From Lachnospiraceae bacterium UBA7205 (GTDB lineage: Bacteria > Bacillota > Clostridia > Lachnospirales > Lachnospiraceae), in the NCBI GenBank assembly GCA_002490665.1, contig DKUL01000053.1, forward strand, positions 11,937-75,936: 64,000 bases of DNA, given 5' to 3'. Of this stretch, positions 26,150 to 35,070 are shown piece by piece. The translations under genes were made by a program, and so were the position numbers. Within the stretch, counting starts at the first letter, position 1. Each line of letters starts with the position of its first letter. The notes beneath the pieces are model-generated. The model did no database searches. It had not been told where the DNA came from and worked only from the letters and a program-made list of their open reading frames with translations.

Positions 26150-26620
26150 ATGAAAATAAGGCGTGCCCGGGAAAACGATATGGGCGGGATAAACAGCCTG
26201 CTCTGCCAGGTGCTGATGGTGCACCATAATGGCAGGCCGGACTTGTTTAAGAAGGAAACAAAAAAATACACGGACGAAGAGCTTCGTGCACTGATTCATG
26301 ATGACAGCAGACCAATCTTTGTGTGTACCGATGAGGTGGAAAGTATATTGGGATATGCGTTCTGTGTTTTTCAGCAGCATAAGGACGACAACATACTGAC
26401 TGACATCAGGTCCCTATACATAGATGATTTGTGTGTTGATGAGACAAGGCGGGGGCAGCATATCGGAAAAAAGCTTTATGAGTATGTGCTGGATTACGCA
26501 AAGAAGCAGGGATGCTACAATGTCACGCTGAATGTGTGGGCATGTAATGAGGGTGCCCGGAGGTTTTATGAAAGCTGCGGGCTTGTGGAGCAAAAGATCG
26601 GAATGGAGAAAATTTTATAA
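26150..26620 (+). CDS. GNAT-family N-acetyltransferase
   Basis: The 156-residue protein begins MKIRRARENDMGGINSLL and has the acetyl-CoA loop LCVDETRRGQHIGKKLYEYV (the R-R-G-x-x-I-G pattern) and the last motif NEGARRFYESCGLVEQK. The substrate is unknown. A TTG at 26144 is a possible alternative start with closer spacing to AAAAAGGAG. It has its own promoter (26089-26116). Confidence 0.9.
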   Translation: MKIRRARENDMGGINSLLCQVLMVHHNGRPDLFKKETKKYTDEELRALIHDDSRPIFVCTDEVESILGYAFCVFQQHKDDNILTDIRSLYIDDLCVDETRRGQHIGKKLYEYVLDYAKKQGCYNVTLNVWACNEGARRFYESCGLVEQKIGMEKIL

Positions 26621-26683
26621 TAAATTGTCGTGACAGGAAGCCGAAGGCTGGACTGTTACGAATTGTCACATAATTGAGGAATA

Positions 26684-26711
26684 TTGACTTTTTACAGATA
26701 TCTTGTATAAT
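26684..26711 (+). promoter_or_regulatory. Promoter of the hybrid histidine kinase gene
   Basis: TTGACT at 26684-26689 and TATAAT at 26706-26711 are 16 bp apart. About 80 bases of leader follow before the start codon. Confidence 0.75.
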
Positions 26712-26795
26712 TTATAAGGGAATTTTGTGCGCTCTGGAATATTGTATGGGTCGGATATCGAAGAGGGCAATATTTTGTATAAAAGAGGAATTACA

Positions 26796-29330
26796 ATGAT
26801 AAGGAATACAAAAAAGTTTTTGGTGTTTAGTTTCTCCATTTTGATTTCTGTATGTATCTTAATTTTTGCAATCACATCTGTGTACATATCGGGTAAAAGT
26901 GGCGGTGCGATCAATGAAATTGGCATGATTTATATGTCTGCAATTGCAAAACAGATGCAGGAGAAGTTTGATGTCGTGGTCGATTCCCAGATATTGGAGA
27001 TGGAGGGAATCGTACAGAGGCATCCCCCGGAAGAGATGGTATATGGGCAGGAAATGATAGACCAGCTTGTAGTCAGCGCCCAGGTTCGTGATTTTACTTA
27101 TCTGGGGCTTTATACAAGTGAAGGAGAATCAGAGCTGGTTTATGGCAAAGAAGTGGAATACGAGAGTGAAGAAATTTTCCAGAGGGTTCTGCATGACAGC
27201 AGCCTGCGGGTGTTTTCCGGTGTCAGTGCTGATGGCGAGCGGGTGATGTGTATGCTGATTGATGTGGCATACCCTATGAAGGATGGGAAAACCAGTTCTG
27301 CCATGGTTGCAGCGATGCCAATGGAGTTTTTGGAAAATGCCCTTGCGCTGGATACCGAGAATTCACTGATGTACTCTTACATAGTTCGCAATGACGGCTC
27401 ATTTGTGATAAGGGCCAAGGAAGATTCTTTTTTTCAAAATATGAGCGAGACGTTCTGTGAATATAATGGAAAGCAGGCTGACGTATATGCGTCTGAGCTT
27501 CAGGAGGCAATGGATACAAATACGGAGTATGCTACGCTTGCCTGTGTTAACGGCGAGAAGAGATACCTGTTGTGTACGGACCTGACAAATTCCGAGTGGT
27601 TTTTAATTTCCCTGATGCCATTTGGGACACTGGACAGGATTTTGGAAAATCTGAGCATGGACCGCCAGATGATAACACTGCTTATGTGCATTGTTATTAT
27701 CGGTGGAATTGTAATCATTTTTATTATCTATTACAGACTGTCAAACCAGCAGGTAATGGAATTGGAAATGGCGCGAAGGGAAGCAGTCAAGGCGAATAAG
27801 GCAAAGAGTGAGTTTCTGTCCAGTATGAGCCATGATATCCGGACTCCGATGAATGGAATTGTGGGAATGACGGCAATTGCGATGGCAAATATCGACAATA
27901 CGGAGCGCGTCAAGGACTGCCTTGGTAAAATTACCTTGTCCAGCAGGCATTTGCTCGGACTCATCAATGATGTGCTGGATATGTCAAAAATTGAAAGTGG
28001 AAAGCTGACGCTGAACATGAACCAGATTTCGCTGCGGGAGACGATGGACAGCATTGTCAACATTGTTCAGCCTCAGGTAAAGGAACGCCAGCAGCACTTT
28101 GATATCTTTATCCAGAAAATCATTACGGAGGAGGTTCATTGCGACAGTGTGCGCCTGAACCAGATACTGATTAATCTGCTGTCCAATGCATTAAAGTTTA
28201 CGCCGGAGGGCGGAAGAATCAATGTTTACCTGGAACAGGAGCAGTCGCCTGCCGGTGATGATTATGTGCGGTGCCATTTTCGCGTGAAGGACAGCGGTAT
28301 CGGGATGACAAAAGAGTTTCTTGAAAAGATTTTTGACACGTTTACAAGAGAAGAGAAGGCACAGATTGATAAAATCGAAGGTACGGGTCTTGGAATGGCG
28401 ATTACGAAGGCGATTGTGGACACGATGAAGGGCAGTATTGATGTGCAGAGCACGCCTGGTGAAGGGACGGAGTTTCACATCATACTTGACCTGGAAAAGG
28501 CGGATACCAAATTGGAAGACATGAAGCTTCCGCCGTGGAGAATGCTGGTGGTGGACAATAATCAGGATCTGTGCCAGAGCGCGGTTGATTCCTTGAAAGA
28601 GATTGGAATTGATGCACAGTGGGCTATGGATGGAAGGACTGCCGTGGAAATGGCAAAAAAATGCCATGATGAACAAAATCCTTATGAGATTGTCCTTCTG
28701 GACTGGAAGATGCCCGAGATGGATGGTCTGCACACGGCACGCGAGATGCGCAAACACCTGGGAGAGAATGCACCTATCCTTATCATTTCTGCATATGACT
28801 GGAGCGAGATTGAAGAGGAGGCAGCAGAGGCAGGCGTACAGGGATTTATTTCGAAACCGCTCTTTAAGTCAAACTTATACCTTGGGTTAAGCCGGTATAT
28901 GCTGGATGAGCCGCAGGAGGAGACGAAAAAGGAGTCTGTGCCGCACGGCAGTTTCTCCGGAAAGCGGATTTTGCTCGCCGAGGACAACGACCTGAACTGG
29001 GAAATTGCCGAGGATCTGCTGTCCGAGGAGGGCTTTGCACTGGAGCGGGCGGAGAATGGCAAAATATGCGTTGAGAAATTCAGCCAGTCTGAATCGGGAT
29101 ATTACGACGTAATCCTGATGGATATCAGGATGCCCGTCATGAACGGATATGATGCGGCGAAAGCGATTCGCGCCCTGGTGCGTCCGGATGCAGACCTGCC
29201 TATTATTGCAATGACGGCAGACGCGTTCTCCGACGATATCCAGCGGTGCCTCGACTGCGGCATGAACGAGCATGTGGCAAAGCCAATTGACGTGAACAGG
29301 CTGACACAGCTTTTGAAAAAGTATTTGTAG
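26796..29330 (+). CDS. Hybrid sensor histidine kinase with two receiver domains
   Basis: An 844-residue protein. One membrane helix near residues 8-30 and a second near 291-313 (LLMCIVIIGGIVIIFIIYY) enclose an extracellular Cache-like sensor. A HisKA domain has SHDIRTPMNGIVGM with the phospho-His near 345; the ATPase domain has NALKFTPEGGRI and GTGLGMAITKAIV. Receiver 1 (about 580-700) has LLDWKMPEMDG, but its acidic pocket reads VVDNNQD instead of the usual DD. Receiver 2 (about 723-840) is canonical with LLAEDND and LMDIRMPVMNG. It has no separate output protein beside it. AGAGGA is 7 bases before the ATG; a good promoter lies upstream. Confidence 0.93.
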   Translation: MIRNTKKFLVFSFSILISVCILIFAITSVYISGKSGGAINEIGMIYMSAIAKQMQEKFDVVVDSQILEMEGIVQRHPPEEMVYGQEMIDQLVVSAQVRDFTYLGLYTSEGESELVYGKEVEYESEEIFQRVLHDSSLRVFSGVSADGERVMCMLIDVAYPMKDGKTSSAMVAAMPMEFLENALALDTENSLMYSYIVRNDGSFVIRAKEDSFFQNMSETFCEYNGKQADVYASELQEAMDTNTEYATLACVNGEKRYLLCTDLTNSEWFLISLMPFGTLDRILENLSMDRQMITLLMCIVIIGGIVIIFIIYYRLSNQQVMELEMARREAVKANKAKSEFLSSMSHDIRTPMNGIVGMTAIAMANIDNTERVKDCLGKITLSSRHLLGLINDVLDMSKIESGKLTLNMNQISLRETMDSIVNIVQPQVKERQQHFDIFIQKIITEEVHCDSVRLNQILINLLSNALKFTPEGGRINVYLEQEQSPAGDDYVRCHFRVKDSGIGMTKEFLEKIFDTFTREEKAQIDKIEGTGLGMAITKAIVDTMKGSIDVQSTPGEGTEFHIILDLEKADTKLEDMKLPPWRMLVVDNNQDLCQSAVDSLKEIGIDAQWAMDGRTAVEMAKKCHDEQNPYEIVLLDWKMPEMDGLHTAREMRKHLGENAPILIISAYDWSEIEEEAAEAGVQGFISKPLFKSNLYLGLSRYMLDEPQEETKKESVPHGSFSGKRILLAEDNDLNWEIAEDLLSEEGFALERAENGKICVEKFSQSESGYYDVILMDIRMPVMNGYDAAKAIRALVRPDADLPIIAMTADAFSDDIQRCLDCGMNEHVAKPIDVNRLTQLLKKYL

Positions 29331-29382
29331 GATGCGATATTAACGCGTAATGTATGAAAAAGAATATCCGATAAGACATACA

Positions 29383-29422
29383 AAAACAGGAATTAACCTT
29401 GGAAGGCTGGTTCCTGTTTTTT
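29383..29422 (+). terminator. Terminator after the hybrid kinase
   Basis: AAAACAGGAA pairs with TTCCTGTTTT with an inner ACC/GG(T) extension, followed by Ts. It marks the left edge of the AT-rich island. Confidence 0.85.
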
Positions 29423-29450
29423 AAAATTTTTTATAAATTTATCGATTATT

Positions 29451-29480
29451 TTGTCAAATTATGGAGTACTATGTTATAAT
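29451..29480 (+). promoter_or_regulatory. Promoter at the left end of the AT-rich island
   Basis: TTGTCA at 29451-29456, an 18-bp spacer and TATAAT at 29475-29480. About 90 bases of leader precede the next gene. Confidence 0.65.
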
Positions 29481-29572
29481 AAAAATGTCTTACTGAGATA
29501 ATTTGTATTGGGGAATGAATTTTTTAGAAATAGTGTCAGTGTCTGCATGAATGAAGGGAGATGATCTGAAAG

Positions 29573-30286
29573 ATGAATTCGTGTATGGAGTTTATATTTG
29601 ATAATTGTGAATGGCTATTTAGTGGATTAGCAATTACAATTGTGGTTGCCTTAAGTAATGGAATGAGAGCTTTATATTGTAAATTAACGCAGGAAGTAGA
29701 TTACATTAAAGTAATAACAGGAAAAAATAATTATGTAAATCAAGAGTTGTTTTTTTCTATACCTAAAATATTATATATAAGCGCTGCTTTATATGTTGCT
29801 GTTGCCTTTTGCGTAATGATTATGGCGAATTCCATCAAAATTTGTAGTCTACAGACAGAGCGTATTATAACAGGTATTATCGTATTGATTTGCCAAATAT
29901 TTTGGGTGCGTATTAAAAGAAAAAACTATGACGGAATAAATAAGAAGGGAACTAGCAAAAACTATGCTGTGCATATATTTGTTTTTTTGTTATATTATGA
30001 TTTCCTTTTTATGTTTGTTCGCATGGTAAGCCCCATTATGCTTAATATTGTTGTTTTGATAATTGAATCTGGTATGGGAGTAATAATATTGTTTAAAACT
30101 GTAGTGCATAAGGAGTATATGTATACTAGAATTTTGATATTTACAACATCATCAGCTGTGCCTATTGAGGTATCAGTTGAAAATATAAAAGTTACATCAA
30201 AGGATTTATGGATAACATACAAAGAACAAAATTATATAGAAGTGTTAAATAGGCAACATATTAGATCGCTAAAAGCTTTTAAATAA
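29573..30286 (+). CDS. Uncharacterised membrane protein with a C-terminal soluble domain
   Basis: I do not recognise the family. The 237-residue protein has about five hydrophobic helices (LFSGLAITIVVALSNG, ILYISAALYVAVAFCVMIM, IITGIIVLICQIFWV, IFVFLLYYDFLFMFV, IMLNIVVLIIESGMGVIILF) and a C-terminal piece of about 55 residues, probably beta-rich (FTTSSAVPIEVSVENIKVT). Base composition is markedly AT-richer than the preceding genes, pointing to acquisition. AAGGGAG lies about 14 bases upstream. Its place at the edge of a conflict-system island suggests, but does not show, a membrane effector or anchor role. Confidence 0.7.
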   Translation: MNSCMEFIFDNCEWLFSGLAITIVVALSNGMRALYCKLTQEVDYIKVITGKNNYVNQELFFSIPKILYISAALYVAVAFCVMIMANSIKICSLQTERIITGIIVLICQIFWVRIKRKNYDGINKKGTSKNYAVHIFVFLLYYDFLFMFVRMVSPIMLNIVVLIIESGMGVIILFKTVVHKEYMYTRILIFTTSSAVPIEVSVENIKVTSKDLWITYKEQNYIEVLNRQHIRSLKAFK

Positions 30287-30384
30287 GATAATGTCATTTT
30301 GGGGGTGATTGCTTTTTGGTGTAGTACTTAGTTTGAAACTATGGGTGTAAATTATCTTAAAAATTAAAATGAAAGGAAGTGAAG

Positions 30385-30406
30385 GTCGAGATAGGAGCAG
30401 CTCGAC
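30385..30406 (+). promoter_or_regulatory. Hairpin presenting AGGAG in its loop before the coiled-coil/HicA-like gene
   Basis: GTCGAG (30385-30390) pairs with CTCGAC (30401-30406), leaving a 10-base loop that contains AGGAG. The ATG follows only 6 bases after the stem, and no other ribosome-binding site is visible. Folding would set the effective distance between the site and the start codon. Confidence 0.4.
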
Positions 30407-30412
30407 GGAAAA

Positions 30413-31843
30413 ATGCTGTTATTTTCAACTATTTTATCGATAAATGAAAGATTAACAAAAGAATTATTTATTAAATTAGTAATAGAATGGAATCAAGGAA
30501 GTCCTCATGCAGAAAATGTTATTCCTGATATTGTTTGGAATGGTGATAGGAATATCCGCTATGGGGATGATTCCCGATGGCTTGATATACAAGAATATAG
30601 AAATAAAAATATTATTGCTGTTCGTTATGAAAAAATCGAGAAAGACGGGGTAGTATGGGATACGGATTATGTAATGAATTTTACAGAAATGAAAATGGCT
30701 ATAAGACTTGATCGAAGCTATAAAGAAGAGGCTTTGGTGACGGATGCGAATTTTTCTGCGCCGCATTTCATTACATCGTTAATTGAAAGAGGATATCTTA
30801 ATGATGATGGTGAACTGCCAATTCTTAAAGAACCAATCTATATTAATGATGGCAATTTGGATTTATTAGCGGATGTAATTAAAGAAAAGGTTAAGTATCG
30901 TCTGCCGGTTGTATATGTTTCAAAGACGGTTTATAATCATGACCCGGTAAATGTTGGATGGCTGTCAAGTAGGCTGAAAGGTATTGCGCATGTGCTGGTT
31001 CAGTCGGATCACAAGATTAATAAGAAATGCAGACACTTATGCAACGATAAAAATGAATATAATGGAAGTATTGGTATTTATTTTTCCAATGCTGCAATAA
31101 ATCATCAACGGTATTTATACCGACGAGATACTGGGACTGACGGAGTGTTGTTTAATAAGGTTGTAAGGGCAGTTGTTCAATATTCAATTGTACAGAATAT
31201 TGATAATTTATATACCTGGCAAGGTGTGAATAATGCATTGTTGACAGACAAACTTATTTGTCAACGTGAGGAACGTATTGCAGCTGAACAGGCTAAACTT
31301 AAGACAGAAGACGAAACATACCGTCTTTTGGATGCATTTGATGATGATATGAAGAATTTACAAAAGCAAGTGGAGGAATTGACAAGAAGCAACGATGCCT
31401 TGCGGTTTGAAAATCAAAGGCTTCGAGAAAAATTGAGTGAGAACCAGCATAAAGCAGTTTTATATGCGGGCGATGAGGATGAATTTTTTCCAGACGAAAT
31501 TAAAGATATTCTATTAGGCGCTCTGAGTGAAGCGGCAGAGTCTGCATTTCCGAAAAGTAGGAGACAGCATATTCTGTATGATATTGTGCGGAGCAATAAG
31601 TTTGAAAATATACTAGAAAAGAAGCAGACTAGAATTAAGCAATTGTTAAAAGGATATAAAAATGTAAACGGGGTAATGAAAAAAACGCTTGCTGAACTTG
31701 GTTTTGAAATTGTTGAGGAAGGTAAACATTATAAACTGACATATTATGGTGACCGGCGATATTGGACAACCATTGCGAAAACACCAAGTGATGACAGGAC
31801 AGGAGGTAATGTATCAGCGACAATATGCAGAGAGATGATGTAA
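30413..31843 (+). CDS. Uncharacterised protein with coiled coil and HicA-like C-terminal domain
   Basis: A 476-residue protein, AT-rich like its neighbours. The N-terminal 280 residues are unassigned; they include LPVVYVSKT and WLSSRLKGIAHVLVQSD, which recall proteins of unknown function in defense islands. Residues 285-345 form a coiled coil (MKNLQKQVEELTRSNDALRF and onward). The last 60 residues, KKTLAELGFEIVEEGKHYKL followed by TPSDDRTGGNVSATICREM, resemble the HicA/double-stranded-RNA-binding fold: a GKHYK histidine strand, then a basic strand and a final helix. HicA toxins cleave mRNA; whether this copy acts on RNA is inference. No HicB antitoxin is adjacent. The stop precedes a 228-base gap with a strong promoter. 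Confidence 0.65.
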   Translation: MLLFSTILSINERLTKELFIKLVIEWNQGSPHAENVIPDIVWNGDRNIRYGDDSRWLDIQEYRNKNIIAVRYEKIEKDGVVWDTDYVMNFTEMKMAIRLDRSYKEEALVTDANFSAPHFITSLIERGYLNDDGELPILKEPIYINDGNLDLLADVIKEKVKYRLPVVYVSKTVYNHDPVNVGWLSSRLKGIAHVLVQSDHKINKKCRHLCNDKNEYNGSIGIYFSNAAINHQRYLYRRDTGTDGVLFNKVVRAVVQYSIVQNIDNLYTWQGVNNALLTDKLICQREERIAAEQAKLKTEDETYRLLDAFDDDMKNLQKQVEELTRSNDALRFENQRLREKLSENQHKAVLYAGDEDEFFPDEIKDILLGALSEAAESAFPKSRRQHILYDIVRSNKFENILEKKQTRIKQLLKGYKNVNGVMKKTLAELGFEIVEEGKHYKLTYYGDRRYWTTIAKTPSDDRTGGNVSATICREMM

Positions 31844-31980
31844 AAAAGACAGTGCGCTACAACAAAGTTTAATGTCAGAAACGATACAGAAGCGGGAATG
31901 AAAGATATCATAAACATAGCGGGAATAGATGAAAAAGTACTATGGTATCAAATCTTTTTGACGAATATATGTTTGATTTG

Positions 31981-32009
31981 TTGACAAAATATTCATTAAA
32001 AGGTATAGT
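31981..32009 (+). promoter_or_regulatory. Promoter of the ABC-three-component operon
   Basis: TTGACA at 31981-31986, a 17-bp spacer and TATAGT at 32004-32009, close to consensus. It places the three-gene operon under its own control, separate from the 476-residue gene upstream. Confidence 0.82.
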
Positions 32010-32071
32010 ATAAAAATAGAACAAATGAACAGAACATTAAACTTTTAAAGGAAACAAATAGAGAGGCACAA

Positions 32072-33046
32072 ATGAGGCGCAGCACATACTTTGAATACAT
32101 TGAGGAAAGACTGGATTTTTTATCATACCGCATAAAAAACAGGGGAAAAATAAATCTGCTTAGCTTGAATATTCATTCTGAGAATTTTTTTGCTGATATG
32201 GTTAGTAAGTTATTGGGATTTGAGTTGAAAAATTTGAACGCCATTGAGCAGAATATGGAAGGAATAGACTTGATAGACGAAAAGCATAAGATTATTGCAC
32301 AAGTATCATCGACATGTACAAAGCAAAAAATAGAGAATTCATTGAAAAAGGAAGTTCTTTCAGCATATTCAGAGTTTCGCTTTATCTTTATTGCAATTAC
32401 AGGAGATGCAAATAAATTAAGGAAAAATACATATAAAAATCCACATGGAGTAAATTTTTCACCACAAAATGACATTTATGATATCAAGTCTATCCTGGAT
32501 CTGGTTCTGAATATGAAAATAGAGGAACAGAGAGCGCTTTATTGTTTTATAAAAGATGAATTGGGAACAGAGGTAGATGCTTTTAAGGTAGACAGTAACC
32601 TGGCGGCAATTATTAATATTTTGTCACAGGAAAATCTGGCAGAAGTGCCAGATTCCTTGGAAATTAATCAATTTGAAATTGAGAGGAAGATAGCGTTCAA
32701 TAATTTGATATCGGCACGGTATACAATTGACGAATTCAAGGTATTTTACAGCAGATTGGATGAAAAATACGCTGAGTTTGATAAGCAGGGTGCAAATAAG
32801 AGTCTGTCAGTATTTTCTGTATTGAGAAACCTGTATGCCAAACTTTCAGGTGAGGGAAAAAATGACCATGAAATTTTTTATCTCTTGATTGACAATGCCA
32901 TAGAGATAATAAGGAACAGTAGAAACTATGTAGAAATTCCATATGAGGAGCTGGAAATGTGCGTATCCATCATTGTTGTTGACGCGTTTGTGCGGTGTAA
33001 AATCTTTAGAAATCCGGAGGGATATAACCATGTTGCTACCCGATAA
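32072..33046 (+). CDS. SMEK domain protein, ABC-three-component system
   Basis: The 324-residue protein carries the SMEK domain: NLLSLNIHSENFFADMVSKL, then LNAIEQNMEGIDLIDEKHK and IIAQVSSTCTKQKIENSLKK. The GIDLID...IIAQVSS pattern recalls the Asp...Gln-x-Lys-like cores of restriction-endonuclease folds, so nuclease activity is a reasonable inference. SMEK proteins accompany ABC-three-component ATPases predicted to act in phage or plasmid conflict. The C-terminal 130 residues are helical. The next gene starts 17 bases before this one stops. AAAGG lies farther upstream than usual, GAGAGG nearer the ATG. Confidence 0.85.
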   Translation: MRRSTYFEYIEERLDFLSYRIKNRGKINLLSLNIHSENFFADMVSKLLGFELKNLNAIEQNMEGIDLIDEKHKIIAQVSSTCTKQKIENSLKKEVLSAYSEFRFIFIAITGDANKLRKNTYKNPHGVNFSPQNDIYDIKSILDLVLNMKIEEQRALYCFIKDELGTEVDAFKVDSNLAAIINILSQENLAEVPDSLEINQFEIERKIAFNNLISARYTIDEFKVFYSRLDEKYAEFDKQGANKSLSVFSVLRNLYAKLSGEGKNDHEIFYLLIDNAIEIIRNSRNYVEIPYEELEMCVSIIVVDAFVRCKIFRNPEGYNHVATR

Positions 33047-33257
33047 TATTCATCCAGAGCTTACAATTTATTACAATGGTTCCCTGGTGATTGAGCAATT
33101 GAGAAAAGAGGATTCCCAGCAGCTGTTATCTTTGTATGAAAAAGTAAAAGTTCTTAATGATATGTCGTTTTCCACCTTTTTGCTCTGTCTGGACTGGCTA
33201 TATCTGATAGATGCTGCGTATGTTGATGAGAGAGGCTTGGTGGGATTATGTTCATAA
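33030..33257 (+). CDS. ABC-three-component system middle component (MC6-like)
   Basis: This 75-residue protein is easily missed. It begins MLLPDNIHPELTIYYNGS and has LSLYEKVKVLNDMSFSTFLL and LCLDWLYLIDAAYVDE, the small winged-helix-like pattern of middle component 6. GGAGG lies 10 bases upstream, inside the SMEK gene. It overlaps the SMEK stop by 17 bases and the ATPase start by 10, so the three proteins are almost certainly coupled in translation and probably form one complex. Confidence 0.82.
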   Translation: MLLPDNIHPELTIYYNGSLVIEQLRKEDSQQLLSLYEKVKVLNDMSFSTFLLCLDWLYLIDAAYVDERGLVGLCS

Positions 33258-34972
33258 AACGTTTGATGATTGCCTCGCCTGACAGAGTGATAAGGGATAT
33301 GGAATTTAAGGCGGGGCTCAACCTGATTATCGACAATACATCGATTGAGAATACGAGACTAACTGGAAATAATGTAGGTAAGACTACTGTATTAAAACTG
33401 ATTGATTTTTGCCTTGGTGCGAAATCCAATATCATATATACAGATACTGAAAACACAAAGGAAGTATATGATGTTGTGAAAAATTTTTTAAGCGATGAAG
33501 AGGTGTTGGTATCAGTTACATTGGTTGATGATTTAGATGATCCGGATTCAAGGAGTGTTGAGGTAACAAGGAATTTTTTGCAAAGAAAAAAGTGCATTAG
33601 AAGAATTAATGGGAAAGATGTACCGGGTAAGGATTTTGAGGATGAGCTGCAAAGGCATATCATGCCGGATAAACATGTCGAGAAGCCTTCGTTCAGGCAG
33701 GTGATATCCCATAACATCCGCTATAAGGATGATAGTATTAATAAGACACTTAAAACTTTGGACAAATTTACTACAGATGTTGAATATGAAACATTATATT
33801 TATATTTGTTAGGCTGTATATTTGACGGAGGTGCCAAGAAACAGTCTCTGACTGCAAAAATGAACCAGGAAATTATTTTTCGGGACAGGCTGGAGAAAAG
33901 CCAGACAAAGCCAGCATATGAAATAGCTCTGGAGATGGTTGAGGACGAGATAGAATTCTTGAACCTTAAAAAGTCGGAATTTAACCTGAATGAGTCTCTA
34001 GAGCAGGATTTAGACCAATTAAATGTTATCAAGTATCAGATTAACAAGACAGGATCTTATATCACCAAACTGGAAATCAGGAAAAGCCTGATTGAGGAAT
34101 CGCAGAGGGAGTTGAATCAAAGTATTTCATCCATTGACCTAGAGCAGCTCAGGGTTTTGTATAGTGAGGTGTCAATAAACATTGATGGTATACAAAAAAC
34201 ATTTGAGGATTTGGTTACATATCACAATAACATGGTTGTGGAGAAAATAAAGTTTATTGTTCAGGATCTTCCAGAAATAAATGAAAAGATAGCAGCGGCA
34301 AAAAATGAACTAAGTAGTCTTTTAAGTGAAGAGAAAATATTAAGTAATAAAATTGCCAAAGGAGATTCGTTTGAGGAACTTGAAAAGATTATTTCAGAGC
34401 TAAATGATAAATACAGAATGAAGGGGGAATACGAAAGTATTATTGCCCAACTAAATGAAGTGGAGGGAAATATAAAGGAACTGAGTGAGCAGATTGAGAA
34501 TATTGATAAATATTTATTTTCAGATGATTTTGAATTATTGTTAAAAGAGCAATTAAAAAAGTTTAATAGAGTTTTCTCTAATATTTCACAGGAACTATAT
34601 GGAGAGAAATATGCATTGAAATATGATAAGGCAGTAAACAAGAATGGTCAGCAGGTATATAAGTTTAATGCTTTTAATGCAAACATGAGCACCGGAAAAA
34701 AACAGGGTGAGATATTATGTTTTGATTTGGCATATATTTTGTTTGCTGATAAAGAAAAAATTCCATGTATGCATTTTTTGCTAAATGACAAAAAGAAACT
34801 CATGCATGACAATCAGCTAATAAAAGTTGCGCAATATGTGCAGCAGAAAAATATTCAGCTGGTGGTTTCCATATTGAAGGATAAGCTGCCTGAAAAAGTA
34901 CTGGAAAAGGCACATGTTGCAGTTGAGCTTTCACAGGATGAAAAGTTATTCAGAATTGAAAAGAAATCATGA
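33248..34972 (+). CDS. DUF2326 ABC-type ATPase of the three-component system
   Basis: A 574-residue SMC/Rad50-like ATPase. The start FIKRLMIASPDRVIRDMEF leads to the Walker A NNVGKTTVLKLIDFCLGA (residues 38-56). Residues about 230-450 are a long coiled coil. The C-terminal DUF2326 part has STGKKQGEILCFDLAYIL and FLLNDKKKLMHDNQL, holding the signature and Walker B-like positions. In the three-component scheme this ATPase senses nucleic acid and drives the effector. The sequence is AT-rich with AGA/AAA-heavy codon use. A 14-bp-stem terminator follows directly. Confidence 0.87.
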   Translation: MFIKRLMIASPDRVIRDMEFKAGLNLIIDNTSIENTRLTGNNVGKTTVLKLIDFCLGAKSNIIYTDTENTKEVYDVVKNFLSDEEVLVSVTLVDDLDDPDSRSVEVTRNFLQRKKCIRRINGKDVPGKDFEDELQRHIMPDKHVEKPSFRQVISHNIRYKDDSINKTLKTLDKFTTDVEYETLYLYLLGCIFDGGAKKQSLTAKMNQEIIFRDRLEKSQTKPAYEIALEMVEDEIEFLNLKKSEFNLNESLEQDLDQLNVIKYQINKTGSYITKLEIRKSLIEESQRELNQSISSIDLEQLRVLYSEVSINIDGIQKTFEDLVTYHNNMVVEKIKFIVQDLPEINEKIAAAKNELSSLLSEEKILSNKIAKGDSFEELEKIISELNDKYRMKGEYESIIAQLNEVEGNIKELSEQIENIDKYLFSDDFELLLKEQLKKFNRVFSNISQELYGEKYALKYDKAVNKNGQQVYKFNAFNANMSTGKKQGEILCFDLAYILFADKEKIPCMHFLLNDKKKLMHDNQLIKVAQYVQQKNIQLVVSILKDKLPEKVLEKAHVAVELSQDEKLFRIEKKS

Positions 34973-34985
34973 TTTCACCCAGTCA

Positions 34986-35027
34986 ATAAGGAATAGTCTG
35001 ACGTAAAAAGGTTAGACTATTCCTTAT
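34986..35027 (+). terminator. Terminator of the ABC-three-component operon
   Basis: ATAAGGAATAGTCT pairs perfectly (14 bp) with AGACTATTCCTTAT around a 14-base loop. It closes the AT-rich island on the right. Confidence 0.88.
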
Positions 35028-35070
35028 ATTATTGTGCAGGATTGCATAATAAGCTGTCATTTTATGCACA

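Noticed and set aside
31940..32011. Small frame of 23 codons before the SMEK gene (MVSNLFDEYMFDLL...)
   Set aside because: No ribosome-binding site, and it overlaps the promoter at 31981-32009; at best a remnant.
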